Source: Tannerella sp.
GTDB taxonomy: Bacteria > Bacteroidota > Bacteroidia > Bacteroidales > Tannerellaceae
Reading direction: 5' to 3'
Length of the DNA stretch: 11,347 bases
NCBI GenBank assembly: GCA_031290635.1
Contig: JAITNE010000043.1
Location: forward strand, 1 to 11,347
Part shown: piece by piece, positions 1-6,855 of the stretch
How positions within the stretch are numbered: position 1 is the stretch's first letter
Layout: the number at the start of each line of letters is the position of its first letter
Translations under genes and position numbers: made by a program
Notes under the pieces: model-generated
The model's database searches: none
What the model saw: the letters and a program-made list of their open reading frames with translations, nothing else
Told to the model about the DNA's origin: nothing

Positions 1-897
1 AATCTCCGACGTCCTGTCGTACTGGTCGGGATAGGTGGCCGAATAGAAGGTATTAGCGCCGTAGGACTTGGTGTTGTATCCCGCCAAAAAGTCGATGTGC
101 GAGGTCTCGCCTGTTTGCAGCCTCGTCTGCCAGAGGGCATTGAAGATACGATAGTCGCTGTTGTCGATATACCCGTCCGACCGCCGATAGCCTGCCGAGA
201 GGCTGTTTACAGTCCGTCCGAGAGACTCTGCGCCGCGCACTTCGACCTCTGCCAGACGGTGCATGCCGCCTTTCAGATGAGCTTGGATTTTAGTGTCTGT
301 TTCTTTTTTGGTGATGATGTTGATTCCCCCCGAGAAGGCGTTTGAGCCATAAATAAGCGCTGATGGGCCTTGAAGGATTTCGATGCGCTCGATGTCGGAA
401 AGGTTGATGGGGAAGTCGAAACTGTAGTGTCCCGTGTGTGGATTGGATAGATTTACACCGTTAATTAATACTGCCGTCTGGTCGGCCGAGCCGCCGCGGA
501 TGGAGATGTCGGACTGCACGCCGTGTCCGCCTCGCTGGATAACGTCGATGTTGGCGACATAAACAAGCATGTCTTCGACGCTGTGGACGGGCGCTCGCTG
601 AATATCTTCGCGGGTTATGACGGTAACTACTTTAGCCGTTTGGCTTAGCGGCGTCGCTGTTCTCGAAGCCGTTACCATCACTTCATCGAGTTCATGTTCC
701 GGCATCTCGCTTTCAGTGGCTTGCTTGACCGCAACAGTTTGAGCGCTGGTCCGGGTATGAGCCGCCATCGTCAATATTCCAGCCGTGAGGACGCCGATAG
801 AAACTGTTTTGTGCATACTGTTAAAGGCGCTGTATGCTTTGCGCTCGAATCGTTTGAACCTGACAACGCGGTTCACATTAAAAATCTTTTTCTTCAT
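1..897 (-). CDS. TonB-dependent outer-membrane receptor, BtuB-like, N-terminal part (cut by window edge)
   Basis: The first 299 codons of a receptor are present; the beta-barrel continues beyond position 1. It begins at ATG 897. Residues 1-30 are a basic stretch containing RFKRFERKAYSAF, followed by a hydrophobic segment ending near TSAQ (about residue 53), which suggests a long signal peptide. A TonB-box-like stretch, DEVMVTASR, lies at about 71-79. The plug domain follows, with recognisable motifs: VEDMLVYVANIDV, QSDISIRGGSADQTAVLINGV, NPHTGHY, IERIEILQGPSALIYGSNAFSGGINIITK. From about residue 205 barrel strands begin. Such receptors import scarce ligands such as cobalamin, siderophores or glycans, using TonB-ExbBD energy. 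The plug most resembles the BtuB/CirA group, but the ligand cannot be read from this part. No CarboxypepD_reg-like extension of SusC type is seen. It is transcribed divergently from the sigma factor gene. Confidence 0.9.
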   Translation of the reverse strand, partial: MKKKIFNVNRVVRFKRFERKAYSAFNSMHKTVSIGVLTAGILTMAAHTRTSAQTVAVKQATESEMPEHELDEVMVTASRTATPLSQTAKVVTVITREDIQRAPVHSVEDMLVYVANIDVIQRGGHGVQSDISIRGGSADQTAVLINGVNLSNPHTGHYSFDFPINLSDIERIEILQGPSALIYGSNAFSGGINIITKKETDTKIQAHLKGGMHRLAEVEVRGAESLGRTVNSLSAGYRRSDGYIDNSDYRIFNALWQTRLQTGETSHIDFLAGYNTKSYGANTFYSATYPDQYDRTSEI

Positions 898-922
898 TGT
901 TATATCGTTTTAAAATGAGCTG

Positions 923-957
923 CAAAAGTACTGTTTTTAAGCGATATTTTCCACAAA
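923..957 (-). promoter_or_regulatory. Promoter of the TonB receptor gene (Bacteroidetes type)
   Basis: Reading the minus strand, TACTTTTG (930 to 923) matches the Bacteroidetes -7 consensus TAnnTTTG exactly. A TTTG lies at 957 to 954, but the spacing of 23 bp is longer than the usual 19-21, so the -33 assignment is weak. The predicted transcript start is about 20 nt before ATG 897. I see no riboswitch-sized leader. Confidence 0.55.
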
Positions 958-980
958 CATCAAAAAAAATACGCAAAAAA

Positions 981-1011
981 TTTGTTGGTATTGATTTTTG
1001 TTGTACTTTTG
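981..1011 (+). promoter_or_regulatory. Promoter of the ECF sigma cassette (Bacteroidetes type)
   Basis: TTTG at 981-984 and TACTTTTG at 1004-1011 match the -33 (TTTG) and -7 (TAnnTTTG) consensus for the Bacteroidetes housekeeping sigma factor, with a 19-bp spacer. The predicted transcript starts near 1017-1019, about 20 nt before ATG 1039. This placement decides the start codon of the sigma gene: any start upstream, such as TTG 982, would lie inside the promoter. Confidence 0.7.
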
Positions 1012-1038
1012 ACCCCGAAAATAACTGAATTTCTTAGA

Positions 1039-1590
1039 ATGCAGCAGTATAATGAAGAAGAATTAGTCGAACGACTTCGCAAGCCTGAGACGCAGAGAGA
1101 CGCGTTTACTCAGGTCGTAGCTGCATATAGTGACAGCTTGTACTGGCATATTCGCAAGATGGTCATGAACCACGAAGATGCTAACGACATGCTTCAAAAC
1201 ACGTTTATGAAGGCATGGATGAACTTGGATCACTTTCGCGGCGACTCCAAACTGACTACCTGGATGTACAAAATTGCCGTCAACGAGTGCATCACCTTCC
1301 TCAACAAGCAGCGCAACATTAACAACGTGCCGATAGACGACGCCGACGCCTATCTGCTACAGACCCTCAAAGCCGACGAGTATTTTGATGGCGACGAGCT
1401 GGACCTCAAACTCCAGAAAGCCATCGTCTCCTTGCCCGAAAAACAGCGATTAGTCTTCACTATGAAGTACAACGACGACATGAAATATGAAGACATATCG
1501 GCGATATTAGGCACCTCGGTAGGCGCTTTGAAAGCCTCATATCATCATGCTGTAAAAAAAATAGAAGCATTTTTTGCCGATGACATTTAA
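1039..1590 (+). CDS. ECF-type RNA polymerase sigma factor (sigma-70 family)
   Basis: A 183-residue protein with the two-domain layout of extracytoplasmic-function sigma factors. Region 2 spans about 22-92, with the core-binding and -10 recognition helices visible as HEDANDMLQNTFMKAW, FRGDSKLTTWMYKIAVNEC and NKQR. Region 4 spans about 122-176, with LPEKQRLVFTMKY followed by a helix-turn-helix, YEDISAILGTSVGALKASYHHAVKKI. The linker (about 93-121) is acidic. The start is ATG 1039, because an upstream in-frame TTG falls inside the predicted promoter. The size and both domains are complete. It heads a three-gene cassette with a membrane protein and a Spy-like secreted protein, so it probably redirects RNA polymerase to envelope genes in response to a signal sensed by its neighbours. 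The regulon and signal are inference. Its own promoter is of housekeeping type. Confidence 0.93.
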   Translation: MQQYNEEELVERLRKPETQRDAFTQVVAAYSDSLYWHIRKMVMNHEDANDMLQNTFMKAWMNLDHFRGDSKLTTWMYKIAVNECITFLNKQRNINNVPIDDADAYLLQTLKADEYFDGDELDLKLQKAIVSLPEKQRLVFTMKYNDDMKYEDISAILGTSVGALKASYHHAVKKIEAFFADDI

Positions 1591-1639
1591 ACCATTTGAT
1601 ATTAACAAAGTCTAAAAAAACAATAGAATAAACAATTTT

Positions 1640-2014
1640 ATGCGAATAGAAAATTTTAATTTGGAAACGCTCAAGGACAGAAACCCGTTCCGCGTACCGG
1701 AAGGTTACTTTGAGAACTTTACGGCAGAGATGATGAGTCGCCTGCCCGAAAGGTCTGTCTCGGAGCAAACAGTGGTGATATCCATGTACGACCGTATCAA
1801 ACCATGGTTGTATATGGCAGCCGCTTTTGCAGGGCTGATGGTGCTGTTTAGTGTTCTTAAGCCTGAAAGATCTTCGCAGGGAGCTGACAAAGCTCAGACC
1901 ACCCTGTCTTCAACCGAAGCGGTTGACGCCGATTCGGAGTTTTTCGACAGCATAGAAGATATGTATGTCGATAAATATGCTGTGTCTTACTATATCGATG
2001 ATTACAATCTTTGA
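1640..2014 (+). CDS. Small single-pass membrane protein, putative anti-sigma partner
   Basis: A 124-residue protein. The N-terminal part contains NPFRVPEGYFENFTAEMMSRLPE (about residues 15-37, given here by its NPF-VP-GYFE-F core), a motif I associate with Bacteroidetes proteins encoded directly after ECF sigma genes. One clear membrane segment lies at about 56-73 (WLYMAAAFAGLMVLFSVL). The positive DRIK before it suggests the N-terminus is cytoplasmic. The C-terminal part is acidic and rich in Tyr/Asp, ending SYYIDDYNL. The layout (cytoplasmic N-terminus, one helix, extracytoplasmic tail) and its place 49 bp after the sigma gene fit an anti-sigma or sensor role. No zinc-binding HxxxCxxC motif is present, so it is not a classical ZAS anti-sigma factor. 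Function is inferred from context only. Confidence 0.8.
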   Translation: MRIENFNLETLKDRNPFRVPEGYFENFTAEMMSRLPERSVSEQTVVISMYDRIKPWLYMAAAFAGLMVLFSVLKPERSSQGADKAQTTLSSTEAVDADSEFFDSIEDMYVDKYAVSYYIDDYNL

Positions 2015-2017
2015 AAA

Positions 2018-2476
2018 ATGAAAAAAGATTCTTTGAAAATTATTTGCTTTTCTGCATTAGTACTATTCTCATTGCAGGGCTTTGCGCAGGAAAAGGACAA
2101 TAAAGACGGTCGTCCTCCCTTCGAGAAAGAAGAGTTTGTAGCAAAGCGGAACGCCTATCTCACTGAGAAAATCGGCCTTACGGAGGAAGAAGTCGCTACT
2201 TTTATTCCTTTGGAAAACGAGCTGATGAACAAGAAGTTTGAGGTAGGGCGCGAGTGTCATAAATTAGAGCGTGAATTGCGCAAGAAAGAGAGCAAGACGG
2301 ACGCCGAGTTTGAGAAGCTTTTGAAGTGTCGCGAAGAGATTAAGGAAAAACGCGATCAGTTAGAAAAAGAGTATCTCAACAAGTTCAAGAAGCTACTTTC
2401 GGCCGAGAAGATAATCAAGTATCAAAGCGCCGACAGAGATTTCTTTGAAGAATTTTTCCGTAACAGAAAGAAGTAA
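2018..2476 (+). CDS. Secreted Spy/CpxP-like helical protein
   Basis: A 152-residue protein starting 3 bp after the previous stop, so the two are surely co-transcribed. Residues 1-23 form a signal peptide with a hydrophobic core and a likely cut after GFAQ. The mature part is highly charged and almost wholly helical: FVAKRNAYLTEKIGLTEEEVATF (about 40-62), a long helix with GRECHKLERELRKK, and a final LSAEKIIKYQSADRDFFEEFF (about 127-147). The order 'LT-EE' hairpin, long helix and 'LS-E-I-KY' hairpin is the plan of the periplasmic Spy/CpxP/CnrX-type chaperones and sensors. Two cysteines (C80, C104) lie on the long helices. It may be the output or the sensor arm of the sigma module; which one is not shown by sequence. 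The Spy-like call is by pattern, without a profile search. Confidence 0.8.
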   Translation: MKKDSLKIICFSALVLFSLQGFAQEKDNKDGRPPFEKEEFVAKRNAYLTEKIGLTEEEVATFIPLENELMNKKFEVGRECHKLERELRKKESKTDAEFEKLLKCREEIKEKRDQLEKEYLNKFKKLLSAEKIIKYQSADRDFFEEFFRNRKK

Positions 2477-2547
2477 CGAAACAGCTTCTGTGTGCAAGCA
2501 GGAGCAATATCATTTTTAGTGTTTTTGTTTAGATTTAGTTTTAATGT

Positions 2548-2577
2548 AAGGGGGCGATGTGAGATCGCCCCCTTTTT
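2548..2577 (+). terminator. Rho-independent terminator after the sigma cassette
   Basis: The stem GGGGGCGAT (2550-2558) pairs perfectly with ATCGCCCCC (2564-2572) across a 5-nt loop and is followed by TTTTT (2573-2577). Two A-T pairs can extend the stem at 2548-2549/2573-2574. The T-run is on the plus strand, so it mainly serves the plus-strand cassette. It lies between convergent genes; on the minus strand only a short TT follows, so it would be a weak terminator for the surface-protein gene. Confidence 0.88.
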
Positions 2578-2591
2578 AATGATGCAAAGGC

Positions 2592-3509
2592 TCAGAAATT
2601 AACACTTAATGCGGCTCTGACGCCAATCAAAAGGCGATTATTGTTGTCAATCTTTCGATTAGCGATTGAGTATTCCGGCTTGTACAAGTCTTCTCCTTTA
2701 GATGAATACATCCATACTGCCGATGGCCCAACTGCTATTTGTACGGCTGAAAATAACTCATACCGGAAACTTCCGACCAATGATAGCATTTGTTGATGGT
2801 TGTTTTTGCCGATGGGATTCATACTTCCTATTTCCGGATTGAAATACAAATTCTTCCCTATCGGACATAAAGCGCCGAATCCGGCGCCAAAAGCAAAGTC
2901 CTTTTCAAATCGCGGATTATATCCGCCTTGAATATAGGAGTAAAATCGTGGAACGCCGATTTTAAAAGACAAATTGACCGGATACAATTCATTCGCGGAG
3001 ATTTCAATCGCTCTATATCCACCCTTTTTGACGATTGAAACAAAACCGATGGGTATTCCGTTCGTTATGCTATCTGCATAATTCACAAAACCGAGTTGAC
3101 TACCTTTGATTCCTTTCCCCGCAGTATTGACAAAGCCGAGTTGTAATCCATCTGCGTTTTTCGGCGTTGTGTTCACAAACCCTGCCTGCATTCCGGAAAA
3201 ATCCCTTACAGTCGTATTGACAAAGCCTAATTGTAATCCATCTGCGTTTTTCAACGTTGTATTCACAAACCCTGCCTGAACTCCCTTAAAACCTTTCAAT
3301 GTTGTATTGACAAAGCCTAATTGTAGGCCTTGATAATCTCCTGTCGCCACATTCACAAACCCAATCAGCGGAAATTTGAATTGATGCGGTGCAATATTAC
3401 AAAAAACGCTATACACCACAAAACCGGACTTGACTGCCTGTGTGTCATTTTGCGAATAAGTAGCCTGACAAAATAAGGCTGTCAGAATTAACAGTTTTGC
3501 TTTTTTCAT
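2592..3509 (-). CDS. LGFVN-repeat surface protein (LA_2272-like repeat), secreted
   Basis: A 305-residue protein with a signal peptide (residues 1 to about 19; hydrophobic core LLILTALF, cut near TYS). Residues 50-154 are seven units of exactly 15 residues, each beginning GFVN and following the pattern GFVNTT-K----GLQL/A; an eighth, decayed unit starts GFVS at 155. Repeats of this G-Q-GFVN kind resemble the family named after Leptospira LA_2272 surface repeats. The C-terminal half (about 170-305) has alternating hydrophobic and aromatic strands and ends in ALSVNF, with a terminal Phe, which fits an outer-membrane beta-barrel or strand-rich domain. Function is unknown. It starts 37 bp after lpxA on the same strand with no terminator or convincing promoter between, so it may be transcribed with the lpx genes. 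It looks AT-richer than the lpx genes beside it. Confidence 0.85.
   Translation of the reverse strand: MKKAKLLILTALFCQATYSQNDTQAVKSGFVVYSVFCNIAPHQFKFPLIGFVNVATGDYQGLQLGFVNTTLKGFKGVQAGFVNTTLKNADGLQLGFVNTTVRDFSGMQAGFVNTTPKNADGLQLGFVNTAGKGIKGSQLGFVNYADSITNGIPIGFVSIVKKGGYRAIEISANELYPVNLSFKIGVPRFYSYIQGGYNPRFEKDFAFGAGFGALCPIGKNLYFNPEIGSMNPIGKNNHQQMLSLVGSFRYELFSAVQIAVGPSAVWMYSSKGEDLYKPEYSIANRKIDNNNRLLIGVRAALSVNF
3048..3362 (-). repeat. Seven tandem 45-bp coding repeats (15-residue GFVN units) with a 90-bp superrepeat
   Basis: Seven in-frame units encode residues 50-154 of the surface protein. At DNA level units alternate in pairs: CAAAGCC recurs at 3131, 3221 and 3311, exactly 90 bp apart, and the stretches around 3125-3188 and 3215-3278 are nearly identical (for example ATCCATCTGCGTTTTTC in both). 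This indicates recent duplication of a two-unit block rather than selection on protein sequence alone. Confidence 0.9.
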
Positions 3510-3546
3510 TTTCTGTTTATGTTAAATTAGACGTACCAGGATATTA

Positions 3547-4329
3547 TCAATCATCAATAGAGCCTCTTACGATGCCTCGCTGGGAGGTTTTGATAAAGTT
3601 GAGGATTAGGTCGCGCTCGACGCTTGGGCCATACTCCGTTTCTATGGCGTGCAGGGCTTCGGTATTGTTGAGACCACGAGTGTAGAGCGTGCGGTAGATG
3701 TCCTGAATAAGGAATATCTGGGCATTGGTGAAGCCACGACGTCGCAGTCCTACGATGTTGATTCCGCAATAGGCTATAGGGTCGCGTCCGATAAGCGTAT
3801 AGGGAGGGATGTCCTTGCCTACCCGCGAGCCGCCCTGTATCATCACATGCTTGGAAATATGCGTGAACTGATGTACGAGAGAGCCGCCGCTGACGATGGC
3901 GTAGTCTTCGATTTCTACTTCGCCGGCTAACTGTGAGGCGTTGCCGATGATGACGTTATCATGCAACACGCAATCGTGCGCTACGTGCGAGTAGGCCATT
4001 ATCAGGCTGTTGTTGCCGACGATGGTACGTCCTTTCGAGGCTGTGCCGCGATTGACGGTCGCACATTCGCGCAAAGTCGTGTGGTTGCCTATTTCAACTG
4101 TTGATTTCTCGCCGACGAATTTCAGGTCTTGCGGGATGCCTGCGACTACTGCGCCCGGAAAGATATTACAATAGTTACCGATGCGTGCGCCGTCGAGTAT
4201 GGTAACGTGCGGATAAATGCGACAGTTGTCGCCTATCACGACGTCGCTCTCAATGACTGCAAACGGGTCTATTACGACGTTGTTGCCTATTCTGGCTTCA
4301 GGGTGGATAACTGCTAAAGGTGAGTGCAT
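3547..4329 (-). CDS. lpxA: UDP-N-acetylglucosamine O-acyltransferase, lipid A step 1
   Basis: A 260-residue cytoplasmic enzyme that moves a 3-hydroxyacyl chain from acyl-carrier protein to the 3-OH of UDP-GlcNAc. Hexapeptide repeats of the left-handed beta-helix fill residues 1 to about 175 (IHPEARIG, VVIDPFAVIE, VVIGDNCRI, ARIGNYCNI), with the helical C-terminal domain after. The catalytic motif SHVAHDC has H115 and H118 (E. coli H122 and H125); H153 in VHQF matches E. coli H160. At the E. coli H144 position there is Glu137 (LAGE). Gly166 sits at the E. coli Gly173 chain-length position, which would permit long acyl chains. The start is ATG 4329, giving the family-typical MHSPLAVIHPEARIG; an upstream extension to 4395 would overlap the preceding gene. 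It begins 4 bp after lpxC-fabZ stops. Confidence 0.96.
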   Translation of the reverse strand: MHSPLAVIHPEARIGNNVVIDPFAVIESDVVIGDNCRIYPHVTILDGARIGNYCNIFPGAVVAGIPQDLKFVGEKSTVEIGNHTTLRECATVNRGTASKGRTIVGNNSLIMAYSHVAHDCVLHDNVIIGNASQLAGEVEIEDYAIVSGGSLVHQFTHISKHVMIQGGSRVGKDIPPYTLIGRDPIAYCGINIVGLRRRGFTNAQIFLIQDIYRTLYTRGLNNTEALHAIETEYGPSVERDLILNFIKTSQRGIVRGSIDD

Positions 4330-4333
4330 ATTC

Positions 4334-5719
4334 TTATTTGTTTTTAATGATTTGCGCCATAAATTCTGCCTCGCAGACGACTTTTTCACCCACAAAGACG
4401 TAGCCTTTCATCGTCGATATACCGCGACGTATGGGAGTAAGCATCTGTATTCTGAAGATAAGAGTATCGCCGGGTACTACTTTATGACGGAACTTGACGC
4501 CGTCGATTTTCATAAAGTAGGTAGAATAGCGTTCAGGCTCATCGACCGAGTTGAGTACAAGCAGTCCGCCCGTTTGCGCCATTGATTCTACAAGCAGCAC
4601 GCCGGGCATGACAGGCTCTTGCGGAAAATGACCCTGAAAGCAAGGTTCATTGACCGTAACATTCTTGATACCGACGATATAATCGCCTCCAATCTCTATG
4701 ATTTTATCTATCAACAGGAAAGGGTAGCGATGAGGAAGGAGTTCGCGGATGCGGTTGATGTCCATCGCCGGAGGCTGACCGGCCTTATAAATCGGTGGTT
4801 GCACATCGTTGATTTTAATATCTTTACGTATCATCCGTGCGAGGACGTTATTGATTTTATGTCCGGGTCGCGTAGCTATGATATGCCCTTTTATCGGCTT
4901 TCCTATCAGGGCTATATCGCCGATAACGTCAATCAGTTTGTGGCGTGCCGGCTCGTTAGGGAAGACGAGTGGTTTCTCGTTAACGTAGCCGAGTTCGCGC
5001 ACATTGACGTGCGGCAGGTTTAGGCTGTCGGCGATTGAATCCATCTCGCTCTGCTCTATCTTGCTATCATAAATGACGATGGCATTATCGAGGTCGCCGC
5101 CCTTGATAAGGTTGTTTTGCAACAGCATCTCTATTTCGCGCACGAAGACGAATGTGCGCGAGGCGGCTATATCGGCGTGAAAATCGGACAAGTCGGTCAG
5201 CGAGGCGTATTGGTTCGACAGCACGGGCGAATCAAACTCTATCAGCACGTTGATACTAAACTTGTCGTCGGGCAGGATGATGAGTGATGAGCCGGTTTGC
5301 TCGTCCTTCACTTCTATCTTGTGGCGCACGATATAGTAGTCTTTGGCGGCGTTTTGTTCTATGACGCCTACGCGCTCGATATTCTGCGAAACGAGAAGAG
5401 CGCTACCGTCAAAAATAGGCATTTCGGGAGCGTCAATGTCAATCAGGCAATTGTCTATCTCCCAAGCGTAGAGCGCGGCGAGCGCATGTTCGACGGTACT
5501 GCACTGTACCTCGTTTTTGGTCAGCACGGTGCCTCGCTGAGTGTTCGTTACATTCTCTGCAAGCGCGTCTATAACCGGCTGCTCCTTAAGGTCTATACGC
5601 CTTATCTTATAACCATAATTTTCGGGTGCAGGATTGAATGTTACATTAACATTCAGTCCTGTGTGCAGGCCTTTACCCTTTAATGAAAATTCGGACGCTA
5701 ATGTTTTTTGTTTCTGCAT
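4334..5719 (-). CDS. lpxC-fabZ: Bifunctional UDP-3-O-acyl-GlcNAc deacetylase / 3-hydroxyacyl-ACP dehydratase
   Basis: A 461-residue fusion. The LpxC half (about 1-300) performs the committed, zinc-dependent deacetylation in lipid A synthesis. Visible motifs are KGKGLHTG (14-21), STVEHALAAL with H78 as zinc ligand and E77 as the base, the HKLIDVIGD helix with H260 and D264 as the other zinc ligands, and GHKINN with H287 (E. coli H265). A proline-rich linker (about 305-318) leads to FabZ (about 319-461): LLPHRYPFLLIDKI, then GHFPQEPVMPGVLLVESMAQ with catalytic H364 and E378. FabZ dehydrates 3-hydroxyacyl-ACP in fatty acid synthesis, so the fusion ties together two enzymes drawing on the same substrate pool. 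This fusion is known in Bacteroidetes. The gene starts 3 bp after lpxD and ends 4 bp before lpxA, so the three form one operon. Confidence 0.97.
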   Translation of the reverse strand: MQKQKTLASEFSLKGKGLHTGLNVNVTFNPAPENYGYKIRRIDLKEQPVIDALAENVTNTQRGTVLTKNEVQCSTVEHALAALYAWEIDNCLIDIDAPEMPIFDGSALLVSQNIERVGVIEQNAAKDYYIVRHKIEVKDEQTGSSLIILPDDKFSINVLIEFDSPVLSNQYASLTDLSDFHADIAASRTFVFVREIEMLLQNNLIKGGDLDNAIVIYDSKIEQSEMDSIADSLNLPHVNVRELGYVNEKPLVFPNEPARHKLIDVIGDIALIGKPIKGHIIATRPGHKINNVLARMIRKDIKINDVQPPIYKAGQPPAMDINRIRELLPHRYPFLLIDKIIEIGGDYIVGIKNVTVNEPCFQGHFPQEPVMPGVLLVESMAQTGGLLVLNSVDEPERYSTYFMKIDGVKFRHKVVPGDTLIFRIQMLTPIRRGISTMKGYVFVGEKVVCEAEFMAQIIKNK

Positions 5720-5722
5720 ATC

Positions 5723-6772
5723 TTATAACTTATTATTGTTTTTTGTTTTCAATTCTTCTATCTCTTTTTGTAGTTGACCGATTGTGCGGTATAATTCAGG
5801 CAGTTTCTCAAAGATGACGATCGAGCGCAGATATTGTCTGGCAGGCATGGCCGGCGAACCTAAGATGCGTGCGCCTGCCTCGACGTTTCCGAGAATACCT
5901 GCCTGTGCGCCTATTTGCACCTTGTCGCCTACGGTGATGTGTCCGCTCAATCCTACCTGTCCGCCTATCATGCAGCCTGCGCCTACCTTTGAGGAGCCTG
6001 AAATGCCGGCTTGTGCCGCTAAGACGGTGTTTGAGCCTATCTCGACGTTGTGAGCCACCATTATGAGGTTGTCTAATTTAACGCCTTTCCTGATGATTGT
6101 AGAGCCTATCACGGCGCGGTCGATAGTAGTGTTTGCGCCTACCTCGACGTTGTCTTCAATCACTACGTTGCCTAACTGCGGTATCTTTTGGTACTCGCCC
6201 TGTTCGTCGGGAGCAAAGCCGAAGCCGTCGGCTCCAATGACCGCCCCTGCGTGAATAATGCAATTGCTGCCTACTACGCAACCGTTGTAAATGCTGACGT
6301 GCGGATAGATTGTCGTATTGCCGGCAATGCTGACGCGGTCGCCGACGTAAACGCCGGGATAGATGCGGCAATCGTCGCCAATCACAGTGTTGTCGCCAAT
6401 GTATGCGAAAGCGCCGACGTAGCAGTTGTTGCCGACGGTGGCGCTCGAAGCAACGAAAGCAGTTGAATCTACGCCTGTTTGGCGCTGTTTAGCCTGTTCG
6501 ACGAGGCTCATCAGAGTAGCCAGCGACGAGTAGGCGTTAGGGACTTTGATCAGGGTAGCCTTGATCTTGTCCGTAGGGGTAAAATCATTATTTACCAGCA
6601 CAATACTTGCGTTGGTCTCATATATGAAATGTTCATACTTAGGGTTGGCGAGAAACGTGAGCGTTCCGGGCCTCCCATCTTCTATTCGGGAAAAGTCGTT
6701 AACCTGCGTTAGAGGGTCGCCAACTATGCTTCCTTTCAAGAAATCAGCTATTTGTTGAGCAGTAAACTCCAT
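5723..6772 (-). CDS. lpxD: UDP-3-O-(3-hydroxyacyl)glucosamine N-acyltransferase, lipid A step 3
   Basis: A 349-residue cytoplasmic trimeric acyltransferase that adds the N-linked hydroxyacyl chain to the LpxC product. The N-terminal uridine-binding domain (about 1-100: [29 protein letters not shown]) is followed by a long left-handed beta-helix of hexapeptides (about 105-300) and a C-terminal charged helix (about 318-345), which could form a coiled coil. The catalytic His is H241 in [15 protein letters not shown] (E. coli H239 equivalent); [16 protein letters not shown] (174-189) is the family's conserved loop. The start is ATG 6772, giving [10 protein letters not shown]; the codon before it is TTG. 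It is the first gene of the lpx operon, 83 bp beyond the end of pyrF, with a -7-like box in that gap. Confidence 0.96.
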   Translation of the reverse strand: MEFTAQQIADFLKGSIVGDPLTQVNDFSRIEDGRPGTLTFLANPKYEHFIYETNASIVLVNNDFTPTDKIKATLIKVPNAYSSLATLMSLVEQAKQRQTGVDSTAFVASSATVGNNCYVGAFAYIGDNTVIGDDCRIYPGVYVGDRVSIAGNTTIYPHVSIYNGCVVGSNCIIHAGAVIGADGFGFAPDEQGEYQKIPQLGNVVIEDNVEVGANTTIDRAVIGSTIIRKGVKLDNLIMVAHNVEIGSNTVLAAQAGISGSSKVGAGCMIGGQVGLSGHITVGDKVQIGAQAGILGNVEAGARILGSPAMPARQYLRSIVIFEKLPELYRTIGQLQKEIEELKTKNNNKL

Positions 6773-6796
6773 CAATTTTTATTAAATTTCAATCGA

Positions 6797-6804
6797 CAAA
6801 AATA
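6797..6804 (-). promoter_or_regulatory. Probable -7 box of the lpxD-lpxC/fabZ-lpxA operon
   Basis: On the minus strand TATTTTTG (6804 to 6797) fits TAnnTTTG and would place the transcript start about 17-20 nt before ATG 6772. No TTTG lies 19-21 bp upstream, so only half of the promoter is supported. The 83-bp gap holds no clear terminator hairpin for pyrF, so read-through from the purM-prfA-pyrF operon is possible. Confidence 0.45.
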
Positions 6805-6855
6805 GTAAAAAATTTTATATTCAGAGGATTTATGGCGAATAATTCTGTTTTTTGA

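Noticed and set aside
982..1038. Longer sigma factor starting at TTG 982
   Set aside because: The extra 19 codons overlap the predicted -33 and -7 boxes (981-1011) and encode a hydrophobic stretch foreign to ECF sigma factors. ATG 1039 fits the family.
898..1038. Cobalamin or other riboswitch upstream of the TonB receptor
   Set aside because: The predicted leader is only about 20 nt and the spacer holds a divergent promoter. There is no room for, or sign of, a structured leader.
1460..1768. Minus-strand open frame across the sigma factor end and next gene
   Set aside because: It is a shadow of two plus-strand genes, is Cys/His/Arg-rich without a motif, and has no promoter.
3510..3546. Own promoter for the surface-repeat protein
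   Set aside because: The closest match on the minus strand (TAATTTAA) misses the final TG of the -7 consensus and has no good -33 box, so I do not list it.
4330..4395. Longer LpxA starting at 4395
   Set aside because: It would overlap the 3' end of lpxC-fabZ by 62 bp and add residues with no LpxA similarity. ATG 4329 gives the usual N-terminus.
5297..5683. Open frames on the plus strand across the lpx, prfA and purM genes (for example 5297-5683, 6188-6466, 7818-8117)
   Set aside because: They are antisense shadows of genes with clear family motifs. Their translations show no domain and they have no leader or promoter of their own.
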